A stretch of 64,000 nt of DNA, taken from positions 31,459,806-31,523,805 of the forward strand of contig NC_081183.1 in NCBI RefSeq assembly GCF_029867415.1, read 5' to 3'. The DNA comes from Vicia villosa (taxonomy: Eukaryota > Streptophyta > Magnoliopsida > Fabales > Fabaceae). The notes beneath the pieces are model-generated. The model was given only the letters and a program-made list of their open reading frames with translations. It ran no database searches and had not been told where the DNA came from. Made by a program: the position numbers and the translations under genes. Below are positions 1 through 12,208 of this stretch, in pieces; within the stretch, counting starts at the first letter, position 1, and the number at the start of each line of letters is the position of its first letter.

Positions 1-79
1 TTAAACTGACGGATACATTGGAAATCAACAGAAACAACAACTATTAAAGGGAAAATTAAAATACGATTAGTGTTTCTCA

Positions 80-1740
80 TCATCGTAACGCCCCGTCGAT
101 TCCGCATCTAGGAGCACGTGTAACACGTCGAACACGTGTAACGCCGCAAGCCCCACCCCTTCCCCTTTGTGGTTCTTGTTGTGTCTGTGTGGATGGCCCT
201 GAAATTGTGTCGTCAATAATTTCAGTGTCAAGGAAATCGTCAAGGCCACCGTAGCGTCTTGGAAGCCGACTATCGTAAAGTCGGTTACCCATTCCCTCAT
301 AGCTTTGAAATGGTGGTGGGGGAGGAGGTGGAGCTATGACTTATGGTTGGTAGCACTCGGCGGCACTTGCACTTCCTTGATAAAAGGCAAATGTTTCGGT
401 TGGTGTTGTGTAGCCATATGGGCTACGATGGTGAGAGGCTTTTGATACTAGTAGGTCGTGGCGGTCACTTTCATCATGTGGACCCAAGTCGGGACTTAGT
501 TGGATTCTTGAGGAACCAGTCTTGTTGTGTTGGCTGAATGATCTAGAGGAGCCTGCCTCTTGGTATTAGGTGGGTCGTATACGGTTTTGGCGAGGTGGTT
601 GACTGTGTGGTTGAAATAGTGGTTGGGACGGGGTTTGATGTGGGTTGTGTTGTTGGTATTGGTCTTGATGTTGGTAAAGTGGTTGGGACTGAGTTTGGAA
701 TGGGTTGTATTGTTGGTAATTGTGTTGTTAGGAGCTATACTCGTATTGGATTTGTTCTAGATATTATTGTTGTTGTTGTCGTCGTGGGATGATGTAGTTT
801 TGTCTGCAGGGTCTATTAAGTAGAAAGGGTCAGCCACAAATAAATCGGGGGCGGTAACAGTTTTGTACCAACTCATATATTGTCTTGATGGTTTCATTTC
901 AGTATCACTAACAGGGAAGTTGAGCACATGGTGGCTACAATTTTTCCACATCCGGCGCCAATCCGGAGCGAATTACTTCCAGGTTTGGACACTCCATTGA
1001 TGATTGACTCGTTTCAGGTGCCAATCTCCCAAATCAGTTGAAGGATCAGGGATACCTTGATGCATCCCGAACTGGAGTTTGACTCGATCACTAAGATGCA
1101 TCTCAACGATGTTGTACCTCAGGATGGTCGTCTTTGCTGTCCAAATAGCGGCATCTTCAGCGTTAGGTTCATGATTGAGTTCCAGATATGGTCTCCAAAT
1201 AAAATGCATGTACAAAACTTAATAATTAAATTGGTCATATAATAATAAAAATTACGTGAAAGATGAAGAGATTAGAGATAATACATCCTTCGGTTGTAAG
1301 TGATCCAGAAGTTGGTAGTAAATTACAATATTTCCCCTCGGATTCAGGGTGTAGTTCATTCCTTTTACGCAAAATATGAAACGCAGTATATATTTGTTAG
1401 TTAAAGTAAACCCTAATGATTTTATTTGAATTAAAATAAGATTCAAATACTTACTTTGTTGCACAGGGGAACATGTATTCGTCGTTGTTTGCGGGGGCCA
1501 GTATTGGCATTCTCCACTACTCCCACATTTGGACCAAGAGAGTGCATCCATAGAACGTGCAAGAATCCTTCTTATCATTCTTACATAGGGATTGATACAT
1601 CATAGCCAGGACATCAGACCCCCAACTATATTGACCAACTTTATCAATGTCAAGAAGCAAATGTAAATGCATAAAATTAACCGTGTTTCCGGTACTTTTT
1701 GGAAATAACACGTTTCCAAACAACAAATATGTTGCTCCTT
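80..1740 (-). pseudogene. Plant mobile domain (PMD/MAIN-like) gene remnant
   Basis: On the minus strand, conceptual pieces match the plant mobile domain family by eye: an N-terminal piece with FPKSTGN and YSWGSDVLAMMYQSLC (about 1726-1500), then a GTAAGT-type donor near 1454, then a second exon-like block (about 1215-757) with WRPYLELNHE, VEMHLSDRVKLQFGM and a Trp-rich stretch, then a Q/N/P-rich tail and an RGRG end near 80. PMD proteins are plant nuclear proteins, some needed for silencing and many carried by transposons; the function of this copy is unknown. The frame is broken: a TAG follows the first Trp-rich block near 1530, a stop lies at 757-759, and the tail is readable only by changing frame across a simple repeat. 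The usual N-terminal third is missing at about 1740. It abuts, on the opposite strand, a MULE transposase remnant. Exon boundaries are inferred. Confidence 0.68.
595..800. repeat. Low-complexity GTTGG/GTT-rich repeat
   Basis: This is a run of degenerate short repeats (gttgggac-ggtttg and ttggtattg types) ending in a gtt/gtc microsatellite at about 765-786. Read on the minus strand it encodes Gln/Pro/Asn-rich sequence, the expected tail of the PMD gene, and the frame changes within it. Slippage in this repeat may have broken the gene. Confidence 0.6.
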
Positions 1741-1763
1741 AACCTGATCATTGTTTAATCTAT

Positions 1764-2746
1764 GATAGGCATGCTTCCATTGAAAGTGCTTACAACAATC
1801 CAGCTAACGGATGGCAACACCCATCATCAACGCATGTATACTGTATTCGACATATTGCCCAGAATTTCATGCAGGAGATTAAGGATAGGCACCTCTGGAA
1901 GACACTTGTCAATGTAGGATATGTGTTAACTCAACCTACATTCTAACATTATCGGAGTGAAATTGTATTGTCAAATCCGGATGCGGGAAGCTGGATTGAT
2001 GACCTTGCCAGGGAGAAACAAACTAGAGCTTATGACAACAGCGTACGATGGGGCCACCTGACAACAAATCTTGTGGAATCCATGAATGGTGTTTTTAAGG
2101 ACATTCGAAACCTTCCTATTACTGCACTGGTGGAAGCAACCTACTTTAGGATGGCTTCGCTATTCTCAACAAGAGGTAAGAGGTGGAGTGTTGTTAGAGA
2201 ATTAGGACAACTATTCAGCGAGAGTTACATGAAATTTTTGAAAGAGCAATCAACAAAGGCCAACAATCATCATGTTACTACTTTCGATCGATTCAACCAC
2301 ACATTCAATGTTAGAGAAACAGTTAACTATAATGAAGGATTACCGAGACAACAGTATAGGGTTCTACGAGATGATCATTGGTGCGGCTGTGGATAGTTTC
2401 AAGCATTTTGTATGCCTTGCTCACATGTACTAGCAGCATGTGCATATACGCACCGAGATGCATTGTCACTACTATCTCCAATTTACAAGACTGACACCTT
2501 GCTTGAGGTATACAATGTCGCATTTCCAGTGGTAGCGAAGGAGGATTATTGGCCTGCGTATGATGGGGAAGTAGTTTGGCATAATGACATGATGCAATGA
2601 AAGAAAAAGGGTCGCCCCAACAGTACTCGTATTCGAACCGAAATGGATGTTCGTGACAAAATGGAAAGAAAGTGTAGCATTTGCTGTCAGCTAGGGCACA
2701 ATAAAAACAAATGTCCTAGTCGTGGAACAACCTCAACGCATGTTTA
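1764..2746 (+). pseudogene. Mutator-like (MULE) transposase, C-terminal remnant
   Basis: The reading frame starts abruptly with DRHASIESAYNNP and continues through HVYCIRHIAQNFMQE, WGHLTTNLVESMNG and a SWIM-type zinc finger (CGCG, then MPCSHVLAAC; pattern CxC...CxH), ending with a KKKGRPNSTR basic patch and a CCHC knuckle (CSICCQLGHNKNKC). This order is that of the C-terminal half of MuDR-type transposases, nuclear DDE enzymes that cut and paste Mutator-like elements. The catalytic N-terminal half is absent: homology begins at about 1764, right beside the 5' edge of the minus-strand PMD remnant. Three in-frame stops are visible: TAA near 1946, TAG near 2395 just after CGCG, and TGA near 2598. 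It is therefore a dead fragment. The family call is firm; the subfamily is not. Confidence 0.8.
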
Positions 2747-3289
2747 ATTGTATGCCCTAGGACAATTATTGTGTAACAACTTTGTAAAATATTTTGATTT
2801 AATGAACTTTAATTTATTAAATGGAAAAATAATAATAATTAGGGTTAACTACAGAGAGAAAAAATCAGAGAGAAAATTGATGAACGGAACAGAAAACTGT
2901 GTGCAAAATGAAAAGGAATGGGGTATTTTTCCAAAAAAAAGCCCTAACACATAGGACCCATCTCAAATGGCTCATATGTGTAAGCACTAGTACATAGGCT
3001 TTATTTCAAATGGCGCATACACCCTTTTTTTTACTATTGGTGCCATTTGATTTTGCGCATACTCCAGAGTGTGCTGCCAAACCTAGACACTTTGGTAAAT
3101 TTTCCCAAAATGTAGTTTTTTTGGTAATTTTTTTTAAAACCTGGTTATTTAATTTTTTTTTTGCGGGATGCACACCCTACGCACAAAACTTAATAAAAGT
3201 TGTACTTGTGGTGGTTACTACAATAGAAAATTTAGGAGTTATAATTTGTGAAAAAAGTGAATGTCCCTAAAATGTGTGGTTGAGGTATT
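2747..3289. other. AT-rich non-coding flank of the MULE remnant
   Basis: No gene is seen. The stretch is AT-rich with homopolymer runs. Two related motifs, tctcaaatggctcatatg (2961-2978) and tttcaaatggcgcatac (3004-3020), lie 43 bases apart, followed by a similar gccatttgattttgcgcatac at about 3041-3061. They could belong to a terminal region of the MULE or a small repeat; no matching inverted terminal repeat was found in the window. Confidence 0.4.
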
Positions 3290-3846
3290 CATAGATTTGA
3301 CCCCTTAGACCGATTCCATTGCCTATATGCTTGGCCATCTGTCCTGGACTCGATCTCTTATCCAAATCATTATTAAATGTATAATGCTTACATTGATCTT
3401 TGTTCTATTATCTTTAACTATCTCAAGGAGACAATTTATGTCCATGCGTGCTCTTAGAGCGAGCTTGCAAACCTCACTCTAAGGAGACTGGAGATTTTAA
3501 TATGTTTAAATTTAAAGGGAGCTTAGAAACCTATCTATGATGTTTTAAACTATTGTTCATCGTTCAGATTGATTAAAAAAGGTACGTTATTATTGATTAA
3601 TATTTCCAGGAAGATTAAAATTTTCTAAGTCTTAAAATCATGGGGAGCTTGCAAAGCTAACTGTGAAGTAGTCATGAAAAATTTCGATATTATTCTATGG
3701 AGGAGCTTACAAACCTCACTGTGTTAACATTGAAAATCTTAATAAGTTTTAAATTCAGAGGGAACTTACAAACCTAACTCTGACGTTTTTAACTATTGAG
3801 CGTTCATCAAAATACATGGCATTGCCATCATCAAAAAGAGGGAGAT
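3290..3846 (+). mobile_element. Copia element D: 3' untranslated region and PPT
   Basis: The stretch holds at least five degenerate copies of a gggagcttgcaaacctcact-type motif (near 3460, 3517, 3641, 3703 and 3758), a pattern seen upstream of the 3' LTR in legume SIRE-like elements. It ends with the polypurine tract aaaaagagggagat (3833-3846), directly followed by the LTR start tgttgg at 3847. The matching end of copia B is nearly identical (aaaaagggggagat then tgttag). No coding part of D is recognisable to the left, so D is truncated before about 3290. Confidence 0.6.
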
Positions 3847-3884
3847 TGTTGGAACAAGTTTGGTTCGTGAACTAATCCTCAAAG
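3847..3884 (+). repeat. Element D 3' LTR, fragment 1 of 4
   Basis: This fragment is the first 38 bp of the D LTR, starting TGTTGGAACAAG after the PPT. It is interrupted by copia A after the target sequence CAAAG (3880-3884). Confidence 0.75.
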
Positions 3885-5100
3885 TGAAGGATAGAAAAAC
3901 ACTTAGAAAGGAGGGGGGGGGTGAATAAGTGTAGTTTCAAAACTTGTAAGATAAAAATAATTTGCACAAGTATTTTTATCCTGGTTCGTTGTTAACTAAA
4001 CTACTCCAGTCCACCCTATACAAGGTGATTTACCTCAACTGAGGATTTAATCCACTAATCTCACAAGATTACAATGGTTTTCCACTTAGATAACTTCTAA
4101 GTCTTCTAGAGTCTTCTGATCACAACCTGATCACTCTAGGAACAGATGCTTAGACACAAGCTAAGACTTTCTTAGAGTATCCTGACCACCACGTGATCAC
4201 TCTAATTACAACTGCTTAGACACAAGCTAAGACTTCCTAGAGTATCCTGATCAACACTTGATCACTCTAGTTACTTACAAATTAATGTAATCAATTCTAA
4301 GAGTATTACAATTGCTTCTTAAAAGCGATAATCACAAACTGTGATATTTCTCTTACAGATTTAAGCTTAGACTCACTAAAGTATTACAACAGTAATGTAG
4401 TGAGGTTGAAGATGAAGTTTCTGAGCTTTGAGTTGAACAGCGTTTCAGCAAGTTTTTCAGAATAAGTTCGTTCAGGATTCGTAACCTTGCTTCTCATCAG
4501 AACTTCATATATATAGGCGTTTGAGAAGATGACCGTTGAGAGCATTTAATGCTTTGCGTATTCCGTACAACATTGCATTTAATGTTTCACTGTTTTGTCA
4601 ACTACCTCGAGCCTTGCTTTTGCTGTGACTACTGACATTGCCTTTAATAGCTTCTAACGTTCCTTTTGTCAGTCAGCGTAGCCTGCCATCTAGTACTTGA
4701 TTCTGATTTGTTCTTTGTAAATACTATGTTGAAAATCATCAGAGTACAAACAGCTTGGTGCAGAGCATCTTCTGATCTTCTGATCTTGATATGCTTCTGA
4801 GCGTGATTCCATGACTTCAGTGGTTCTGCTTCTGAACTCAAGTTCTTCTGATGCTTCTAAAAGACCATGTTCTGATTCTGCTTGACCATCTTCTGATGTC
4901 TTGCCAGACCATGTGCTGAAGTTGCATACTGAACCTTCTGAGTCAAAGCTTCTTAGCGCTGATTTGTGCATACTCTTTATATATATTTCCTGAAAAGGAA
5001 ATTGCATAGGATTAGAGTACCACATTATCTAGAGCAAAATTCATATACATTGTTATCATCAAAACTAAGATTATTGATCAGAACAATTCTTGTTCTAACA
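3885..5100 (-). repeat. Copia A 3' LTR
   Basis: The LTR is 1216 bp, bounded by TGAAGG and TTGTTCTAACA on the plus strand. It contains a G-run near 3912-3920 and a TATA-like tatatatagg near 4509 (minus-strand promoter). It is the full-length copy; the 5' LTR of A has lost about 209 bp. Confidence 0.9.
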
Positions 5101-6229
5101 ATCTCCCCCTTTTTGATAATGACAAAAACATATATAAATGATATGAATTTGCAATCAGAATAACAGACGGCAAAAGACAATTACACAGTTATAGCATAAG
5201 CATATAAACATAATGTGAATGTGTCTCCCCCTGAGATTAACAATCTCCCCCTGAGATGAATAATCTCCCCCGAAATTAATACTAGAAGAATTTTATAAAT
5301 AAAAGACTTCCCTGAGTATTTCAGTAGAGACGTTCACATATGCTTGAATTTCAGAACATTCACTGCTTCTGATTTCTGCTTCCATAGGACAGCTTCAGAA
5401 CATTGAATTTCTTTAGATCCTCAGAACATTCACAGCTTCTGATTCCTGCTTCCATAGAACAGCTTCAGAACTTGAATTTCTTTGATCCTCAGAACATTCA
5501 CAGCTTCTGATTCCTGCTTCCAGCGGACAGCTTCAGAGCTTGAATTTCTTCTTACATCACTTCATGCTAGATTGTATCAGAACATTGTTGAATGTACCAG
5601 AGCATCATCAGAGCATCTTTACATCCTGAAATGTTACAGAACAAAACTAAACGACAAAAATCAGCATGAATGAATCAGAACATAAAATATGTATCAGAGC
5701 CATATAAGCCAAATAGAATGTATCAGAACATATTATATGATCAGAATATCTGAACATTCTTCCTTCTTGCTCCTGATTCTGAAGCTTCATAGCACTCAGC
5801 TTGCTTCAAGAATCCAAGAACTTGATTCATCTTGTTGCTTATTGATCTTGAATCTTCAATTCCTGCAACAACACAACTTAGAAACATATGAAGCTTTGCA
5901 GCTTCTGTTAGTAATGTGGGGGCTTTCTTCCCAGCAACTGCTAATATAAATCAAATCATTTATCACTATTTTCTCCCCCTTTTTGTCATAACATCAAAAA
6001 GAATGTAAAAGATTCAGATGTAAGCATTCGACAAAGGAAAGGAAAAACAAATGATCATTGATAAAAACAAGCAGAAGTACAAGAGTTATGCAGAATAAGC
6101 TTTTCATTGATTAACCAAACAGGATTACAAAAGATGTATGCTGATACACAAGTGCAACAAACAAAGAAAACTACAAGGACACAAAAACTACAACCCTAGC
6201 CTAGTCCTAATCTAAGCCAGCATATCATG
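5101..6229 (-). other. Copia A 3' untranslated region with two PPTs and a minisatellite
   Basis: No coding sequence is seen. Adjacent to the LTR is the polypurine tract (plus strand atctccccctttttgat, 5101-5117). Further ctccccctgaga motifs repeat at about 5225-5270. A 68-70 bp repeat with agcttcag at 5391, 5461 and 5529 gives about three units. A second tract, tctccccctttttgtc, lies at about 5971-5986. Short TCTGATACAT-type repeats (seen here as atcaga) are scattered between. Confidence 0.65.
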
Positions 6230-6704
6230 AATCCCAGCGTTGTTCTTGCTCTTGCTTGGCCATCAAATCTTGAAACTCTGCATGCCTGAGCAGCTCCCAG
6301 AGAAAGAAGTAAATGAATACAAGGGAGGAACTGAGAACAGTTCACCAGGAGAGAGCGTATTCTCAGATGAGCTTTCCCTTAACATAGAAGTTAAGTCCTT
6401 ATGGAACCTAACTTCATCCAATATCTCAAGAAAGTCTTCTTCCTTTGGACAAATGTTGATAACAGCATCAAAGAAGAGATCTGACTTGAGAAAAACTTGG
6501 AATGCCATCCCGAGATATGTTTCTCATCCTGTAACCTATTAACCCTTCCATCCGTTCTATTCAAATAGATCAGCCACTTTTGAGACATAGTTTCTTCAAC
6601 TGGTTTAAAGTTTTGATGAAGGGAACTAGGCGAAGGATTCATGATGAACGCTAGATCGATGAAGAATGAACTAGGGTTTACGCAAAAGATATTCATAGAA
6701 AAGT

Positions 6705-6751
<47 letters not shown>

Positions 6752-6885
6752 CAAAGATTGATTGAAGAATGCAAAGAAATGGAGAAATAAATTGAGGGAA
6801 TGTGGGGAAGGAAACGTTCTAGAGAAGGGAAACGTTTGACGGATATAAAAACGAAAAAGAAAATAAAAGAAATGATGAATGGCAT
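6230..6885 (-). pseudogene. Copia A short 3' accessory ORF remnant
   Basis: Between pol and the 3' untranslated region, minus-strand frames give MNPSPSSLHQNFKPVEE...LNRTDGRVNRLQDEKHI and, after a frame change near 6500, LFFDAVINICPKEEDFLEILDE, ending near 6260. SIRE/Maximus elements carry an extra (env-like) gene here, but this product does not resemble the longer accessory protein of copia B in this window. The related element C has the same DGRVN-LQD-KHI stretch (about 53890-53950), so it is a family trait and not chance. A (GA)n microsatellite lies upstream at 6712-6750. The function is unknown and the original frame is uncertain. Confidence 0.45.
6708..6750. repeat. (GA)n microsatellite
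   Basis: This is a near-perfect GA dinucleotide run in the leader of the copia A accessory ORF. On the minus strand it is a CT tract, typical of plant 5' untranslated sequence; copia B has shorter tctctctc runs at the same place (about 46590-46622). Confidence 0.9.
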
Positions 6886-7186
6886 TTAATGTTACGTGAC
6901 AAGAGGAGAGAGAAACTATGACAAATGAAGTGATAGAACAGTTACCTATGAAAGGCGCCTCCTCAACTGCACGCATGCTTGTCCAGATAGGATAGACACG
7001 AGTTACCATCTGGAAAGCTAGATACAGCTGTATTTACTTTAAAGGATATTCTGAATCAACTTAGACAATGAAACGTTAGTAATAAACGAGTCACTACTTC
7101 TAATTGATTTAAGATCAGAACTTCTTATAAAACATTAATCCAATCTCATTTCAGAAGATAGCCATACATAAGATTTTCTCATCTTC
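6886..7186 (-). other. Copia A spacer between pol and the accessory ORF
   Basis: This is about 300 bp without coding features. It lines up with 54060-54451 of copia C and 46182-46680 of copia B (shared tgtccag, caactgcacgcatgcttg and gttacc motifs), so it is conserved element sequence, possibly the promoter or leader of the accessory ORF. Confidence 0.5.
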
Positions 7187-10100
7187 TCATTCTGGGCATA
7201 CATCCATACTGATATTCTTCAGAATGAACTTAAACCTATCTTCAGTCAGGGGTTTTGTAAAGATATCAGCCCATTGATGGTCTGTATCCACAAAGTTTAA
7301 AGATATAACACCCTTCTGAACATAGTCCCTTATGAAATGATGTTTAATCTCAATATGTTTAGCTTTTGAATGTAAGATAGGATTCTTAGATAAACATATA
7401 GCAGAAGTATTATCACAGAAAATAGGAATGTTACTCTCATATATCTGATAATCTTCTAGCTGACTTCTCATCCAGAGCATTTGTGTGCTACATCCAGCAG
7501 CAACATATTCTGCTTCTGTTGTTGAGAGGGCAATAGTAGCTTGCTTCTTGCTGTACCATGAGATCAGGTGACTTCCAAGAAATTGACAACTTCCAGAAGT
7601 ACTCTTCCTTTCTATTCTATCTCCAGCATAGTCAGCATCACAGATCCTACTAAGTTGTAATCTTTGGATCTTCTGTAAACTAAACCAACATTAGTAGAAC
7701 CTTTCAGATACCTCAAAATTCTCTTAACCACAGTTAAATGAGATTCTCTCGGATCTGATTGGAATCTAGCACACAAACAAACACTGAAGAGAGTGTCAGG
7801 TCTAGAAGCAGTTAGATATAGAAGAGATCCAATCATACCTCTGTACAACTTCTGATCTACCTTCTTACTTACCTCATCCTTACCTAGGACACATGTTGGA
7901 TGCATAGGAGTTTTGGCTTCTTTGCTTTCAGAAAGATTAAACTTCTTCAGAAGTTCTTTCACATACTTCGTTTGATGAACATAGGTTCCTTCTGATGTTT
8001 GATTGATTTGAATCCCAAGGAAATACTTGAGTTCACCCATCATGCTCATCTCAAACTCAGCCTGCATAGACTCAGCAAACTCCTTTCCAAGTGTAGCATT
8101 AGATGTTCCAAAGATAATATCATCAACATATATTTGACAAATTAAAATATCCTTTTTAAATGTTTTACAGAAGAGAGTAGTGTCCACTTTTCCTCTAGTG
8201 AAACCATTTTCCAGAAGGAAAGAACTCAAACGTTCATACCAAGCTCTAGGAGCTTGTTTCAATCCGTATAATGATTTCTTTAATTTAAAAACATGATTTG
8301 GAGACATGGAGTCTTCAAAACCAGGAGGTTGATGGACATAAACTTCTTCATCTATGTAACCATTTAAGAAGGCACTCTTAACATCCATCTGATAAAGAGT
8401 GATGTTGTGTTGAGTGGCAAAAGAAATTAATAGACGAATAGATTCTAACCTGGCCACTGGTGCAAAGGTTTCTATGTAGTCAATCTCTTCTTGCTGACTA
8501 TAACCTTGAGCAACCAGTCTGACTTTGTTTCTTACCACTTCTCCCTTCTCGCTTAGCTTGTTTCTTAATACCCACTTAGTGCCAATGATGTTAAATCCTT
8601 TTGGTCTAGGAACCAAGTCCCATACATCATTCCTTGTAAACTGATTGAGTTCTTCTTGCATGGCAATTATCCAGTCTGGATCTTCTAGAGCTTGATCAAC
8701 AGAAGTTGGCTCGATCAAAGAAACAAGACCTAATTGACATTCTGCATTGTTCTTAAGGAATGCCCTTGTTCTGATGGGATCGTCTTTCTTCCCAAGAATC
8801 ACATCTTCTGAATGAGCTGAAGAAAGTCTAGGTGATCTTCTGATTGTTGGCTCTTCAGAAATCCTGAGATTCTCTAAAGATGCAACAACTTGATCTTCTG
8901 ATCCATTGCTTTTGAGACTGCCAGCTTCTGCAGCATTGCTTCTTGGTTCTACTGCTTCTGAGATATCAATATCAAAATCTGCAAAATTCTCAAACTGCTT
9001 TGGCTTTTCAAGACCAAGCTTATCATCAAACCTGATATTGATTGATTCTTCTACAATCAATGTTTCAGTATTGTATACTCTGTAGCCTTTAGAGCGTTCA
9101 GAATATCCAAGAAGGAGACACTTTTGTGCCTTAGAATCAAACTTACCAAGATGATCTTTAGTGTTCAGAATAAAACAGACACATCCAAAAGGATGAAAAT
9201 ATGAAATGTTGGGCTTTCTGTTCTTCCACAATTCATAAGGAGTCTTATTTAGAATAGGTCTTATAGAGATTCTATTCTGAATATAACATGCAGTGTTTAT
9301 TGCTTCTGCCCAGAAGTGCTTAGCCATATTGGTTTCGTTGATCATGGTTCTGGCCATTTCTTGTAGAGTCCTATTCTTTCGTTCTACAACTCCATTTTGT
9401 TGTGGAGTTCTAGGACAAGAGAAATCATGGGCAATACCATTTTCTTTGAAGAACTCCTCAAAGAATTTGTTCTCAAATTCACCACCATGATCACTTCTGA
9501 CCTTTATGATTTTGCACTCTTTCTCAGATTGGATCTGAGTGCAGAATTCAAAGAACACTGAATGAGACTCATCCTTGTGTTTCAAGAACTTTACCCATGT
9601 CCAGCGGCTATAATCATCAACGATGACTAATCCATATTTCTTCCCTCTGACAGATGCTGTTTTGACTGGGCCAAACAGATCAATGTGCAAGAGTTCTAAC
9701 GGCCTTGAGGTAGAAAAAACATTCTTAGACTTGAATGCAGGTCTGGAGAACTTGCCCTTCTGACATGCTTCACAAAGAGCATCTGATTTGTATTTCAGAT
9801 TAGGGAGTCCTCTGACCAGATTTAGTTTGTTAATCTGAGAAATCTTTCTCAAACTAGCATGACCTAATCTTCTGTGCCAGACCCATTGCTCTTCAGAAAC
9901 AGACATAAGACAAGTCACCTTCTGCTTCTCAAGATCAGAAAGATCAATCTTATAAATGTTGTTCTTCCTCTTGCCTGTAAATAGGATTGAGCCATCCTTC
10001 TGACTTACAGCCTTGCAAGACTTTTGATTGAAGATTATATCATAACAATTGTCACTTAATTAACTTATGGACAATAAGTTATGCGTTAATCCTTCTACAA

Positions 10101-10278
10101 GAAGTACATTAGTTATGGAAGGAGAGTTACCAAGACTTATGGTTCCAGAGCCAATGATTTTGCCCTTCTGATCTCCTCCAAACTTGACTTCTCCACCTGG
10201 TTTAAGCACCAGGTCTTGGAATGTAGACCTTCTTCCCGTCATGTGTCGCGAGCACCCAGAGTCCAGGTACCATGACAT
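7187..10278 (-). pseudogene. pol: Copia A pol (protease-integrase-RT-RNase H)
   Basis: Copia-type polyprotein for cDNA synthesis and integration. From an ATG at 10278 the order is protease (YLDSGCSRHMTG), zinc-binding and integrase core (HIDLFGPV, SDHGGEFEN, NGVVERKNRT), RT (QMDVKSAFLNG, YVDDIIFGTS) and RNase H (the end, with CDNTSAICLSKNP). Gag lies upstream in another frame, overlapping the pol start by 77 bp. Two lesions: CAA to TAA at 10060-10062 shortly after the protease, and a one-base loss near 7644 (cacagatcc against cacagaatcc in copia C) that shifts the frame within RNase H. Otherwise it is close to the open copy in C. Catalytic residues of integrase and RT are present, but the product cannot be full length. 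Confidence 0.92.
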
Positions 10279-12122
10279 TTTGCTTTTTGTCCTCTTTGCC
10301 GCCAAGGATATCTGCAACAGAAATTATCTTCTCCTTAGGTACCCACAATTTATTGGGTCCTTTCTTCTTAGTTCTCCTTAAGTTCTGATTGAACTTGGGT
10401 TTAGCAAAATATTTAACAGGAGGAACATCATGATATTCTTTAGGTTTGTCAGCATGATATTTCTTAGGATGTGTCACATGCTTCTTGGTGTGAACAGTGT
10501 TAAACTTCTGCGCATGTGAAGTGAGCCTAATATCATGAGCATGGCCATACTTGAAATGATCATATAATGGCTTGTATGTGATCTTTAGATCATCAACAGG
10601 TTCAAATTTATGTGAGGTATCACCCTCATAGCCAAAGCCAAACCTTCTGTTTCCAGAAACACCATATATCATAGAAGCAAGATGACTTCTGCCAATACTT
10701 CTAGATAAGAACTTTCTGAAGCTCGAGTCATATTCTTTCAGAATATGATTCATGCTAGGAATGGGTTTTTCTGTTTCAGAAGGAGATCCACTATCTTTGG
10801 ATAGATTTAAAACTTTTTCCTTCAGTTCAGAATTTTCCAATTCCAGCTTCTTAGTTTCAAATTCAAACTGCTTTTTCAGCTTTTTTTAATTTGATACTAA
10901 GATGAGCCTTGAGTTCCAGAAGTTCTGTTAAACTGGAAACTAACTCTTCTCTAGATAGTTCAGAAAATACCTCTTCAGAATCTGATTCTGATGTAGATTC
11001 TGATCCATCATCCATTGTGGCCATTAGTGCCAGATTTGCCTGCTCATCTTCAGAGTCTGATTCTGATTCTGAATCATCCCATGTTGCCATAAGACCTTTC
11101 TTCTTATGAAACTTCTTCTTGGGATTCTCCTTCTGAAGTTTTGGACACTCGTTCTTGTAATGTCCAGGCTCATTGCACTCATGGCAGACAGCCTTCTTCT
11201 TGTCAGATCTTCTGTCACCAGAAGATTCTCCTCGTTCAAATCTCTTTGAACTTCTGAAGCCTCTGAACTTCCTTTGCTTGCTCTTCCAGAGTTCGTTTAC
11301 CCTTCTGGAGATCATGGACAGTTCATCTTCTTCTTCAGATTCTGATGCTTCAGGATCTTCTTCTTCAGCCTAAAAAGCGTTAGTGCATTTTTTAAAATTA
11401 GATTTTAATGCAACAGACTTACCTTTCTTCTGAGGTTCATTTGCGTCAAGTTCAATCTCATGACTCCTCAGGGCACTGATCAGCTCTTCCAAAGAAACTT
11501 CATTCAGATTCTTCGCAATCTTGAATGCAGTCACCATTGGGCCCCATCTTCTGGGCAAGCTTCTGATGATCTTCTTTACATGATCAGCTTTGGTGTAGCC
11601 TTTGTCCAGAACTCTTAATCCAGCAGTCAGAGTTTGAAATCTTGAAAACATCTTCTCAATGTCTTCATCATCCTCCATCTTGAAGGCTTCGTACTTCTGG
11701 ATTAGTGCAAGAGATTTGGTCTCCTTAACTTGAGCATTTCCTTCATGAGTCATTTTCAAGGACTCATATATGTCATGGGCCGTTTCCCTGTTAGATATCT
11801 TCTCATACTCAGCATGAGAGATAGCATTCAGCAAAACAGTCCTGCATTTGTGATGATTTTTGAAATCTTTCTTTTGATCATCAGTCATTTCGCTTCTCAT
11901 GAGCCTTACACCAGTAGCTTTAACAGGATGTTTGTAACCATCCAACAGAAGATCCCATAGATCAGCATCCAGACCAAGAAAGTAACTTTCCAGTTTATCT
12001 TTCCAGTATTCAAAATTTTCACCATCAAATACTGGTGGTCTAGTGTAACCATTGTTACCATTGTATTGCTCAGCAGAGCCAGATGTAGATGCAGTTGGAT
12101 TTGTTTGAACTTCACCAGCCAT
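10202..12122 (-). pseudogene. gag: Copia A gag (broken)
   Basis: Capsid/nucleocapsid precursor. The start MAGEVQTNPTASTSGSAEQY (ATG at 12122) lies 73 bp after the PBS and is shared with B and C. A UBN2-like gag core follows (PPVFDGENFEYWKDKLESY, then MFSRFQTLTAGL, RSLPRRWGPM), then a basic stretch and a CCHC knuckle (CHECNEPGHYKNEC), then acidic Ser/Glu/Asp-rich and coiled regions and a C-terminal tail ending YIPRPGA at 10202. Lesions: TAG at 11370-11372 where C reads Gln, and a one-base insertion in the T-run near 10886 (C has ctttttgtattt). The C-terminus runs past the pol ATG in a different frame. Confidence 0.9.
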
Positions 12123-12194
12123 CTTTTACTGAAGCGTTTTTCTCTTCCTGAATCATTTCTAAACACGGTTAAGTGCTTGCACCTTAGAACCGGC

Positions 12195-12206
12195 GCTCTG
12201 ATGCCA
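12195..12206 (-). other. Copia A primer binding site
   Basis: On the minus strand this reads TGGCATCAGAGC, two bases inside the 5' LTR edge. It matches the usual plant copia PBS for initiator Met-tRNA (TGGTATCAGAGC) with one change, shared with copia B. Confidence 0.85.
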
Positions 12207-12208
12207 AT

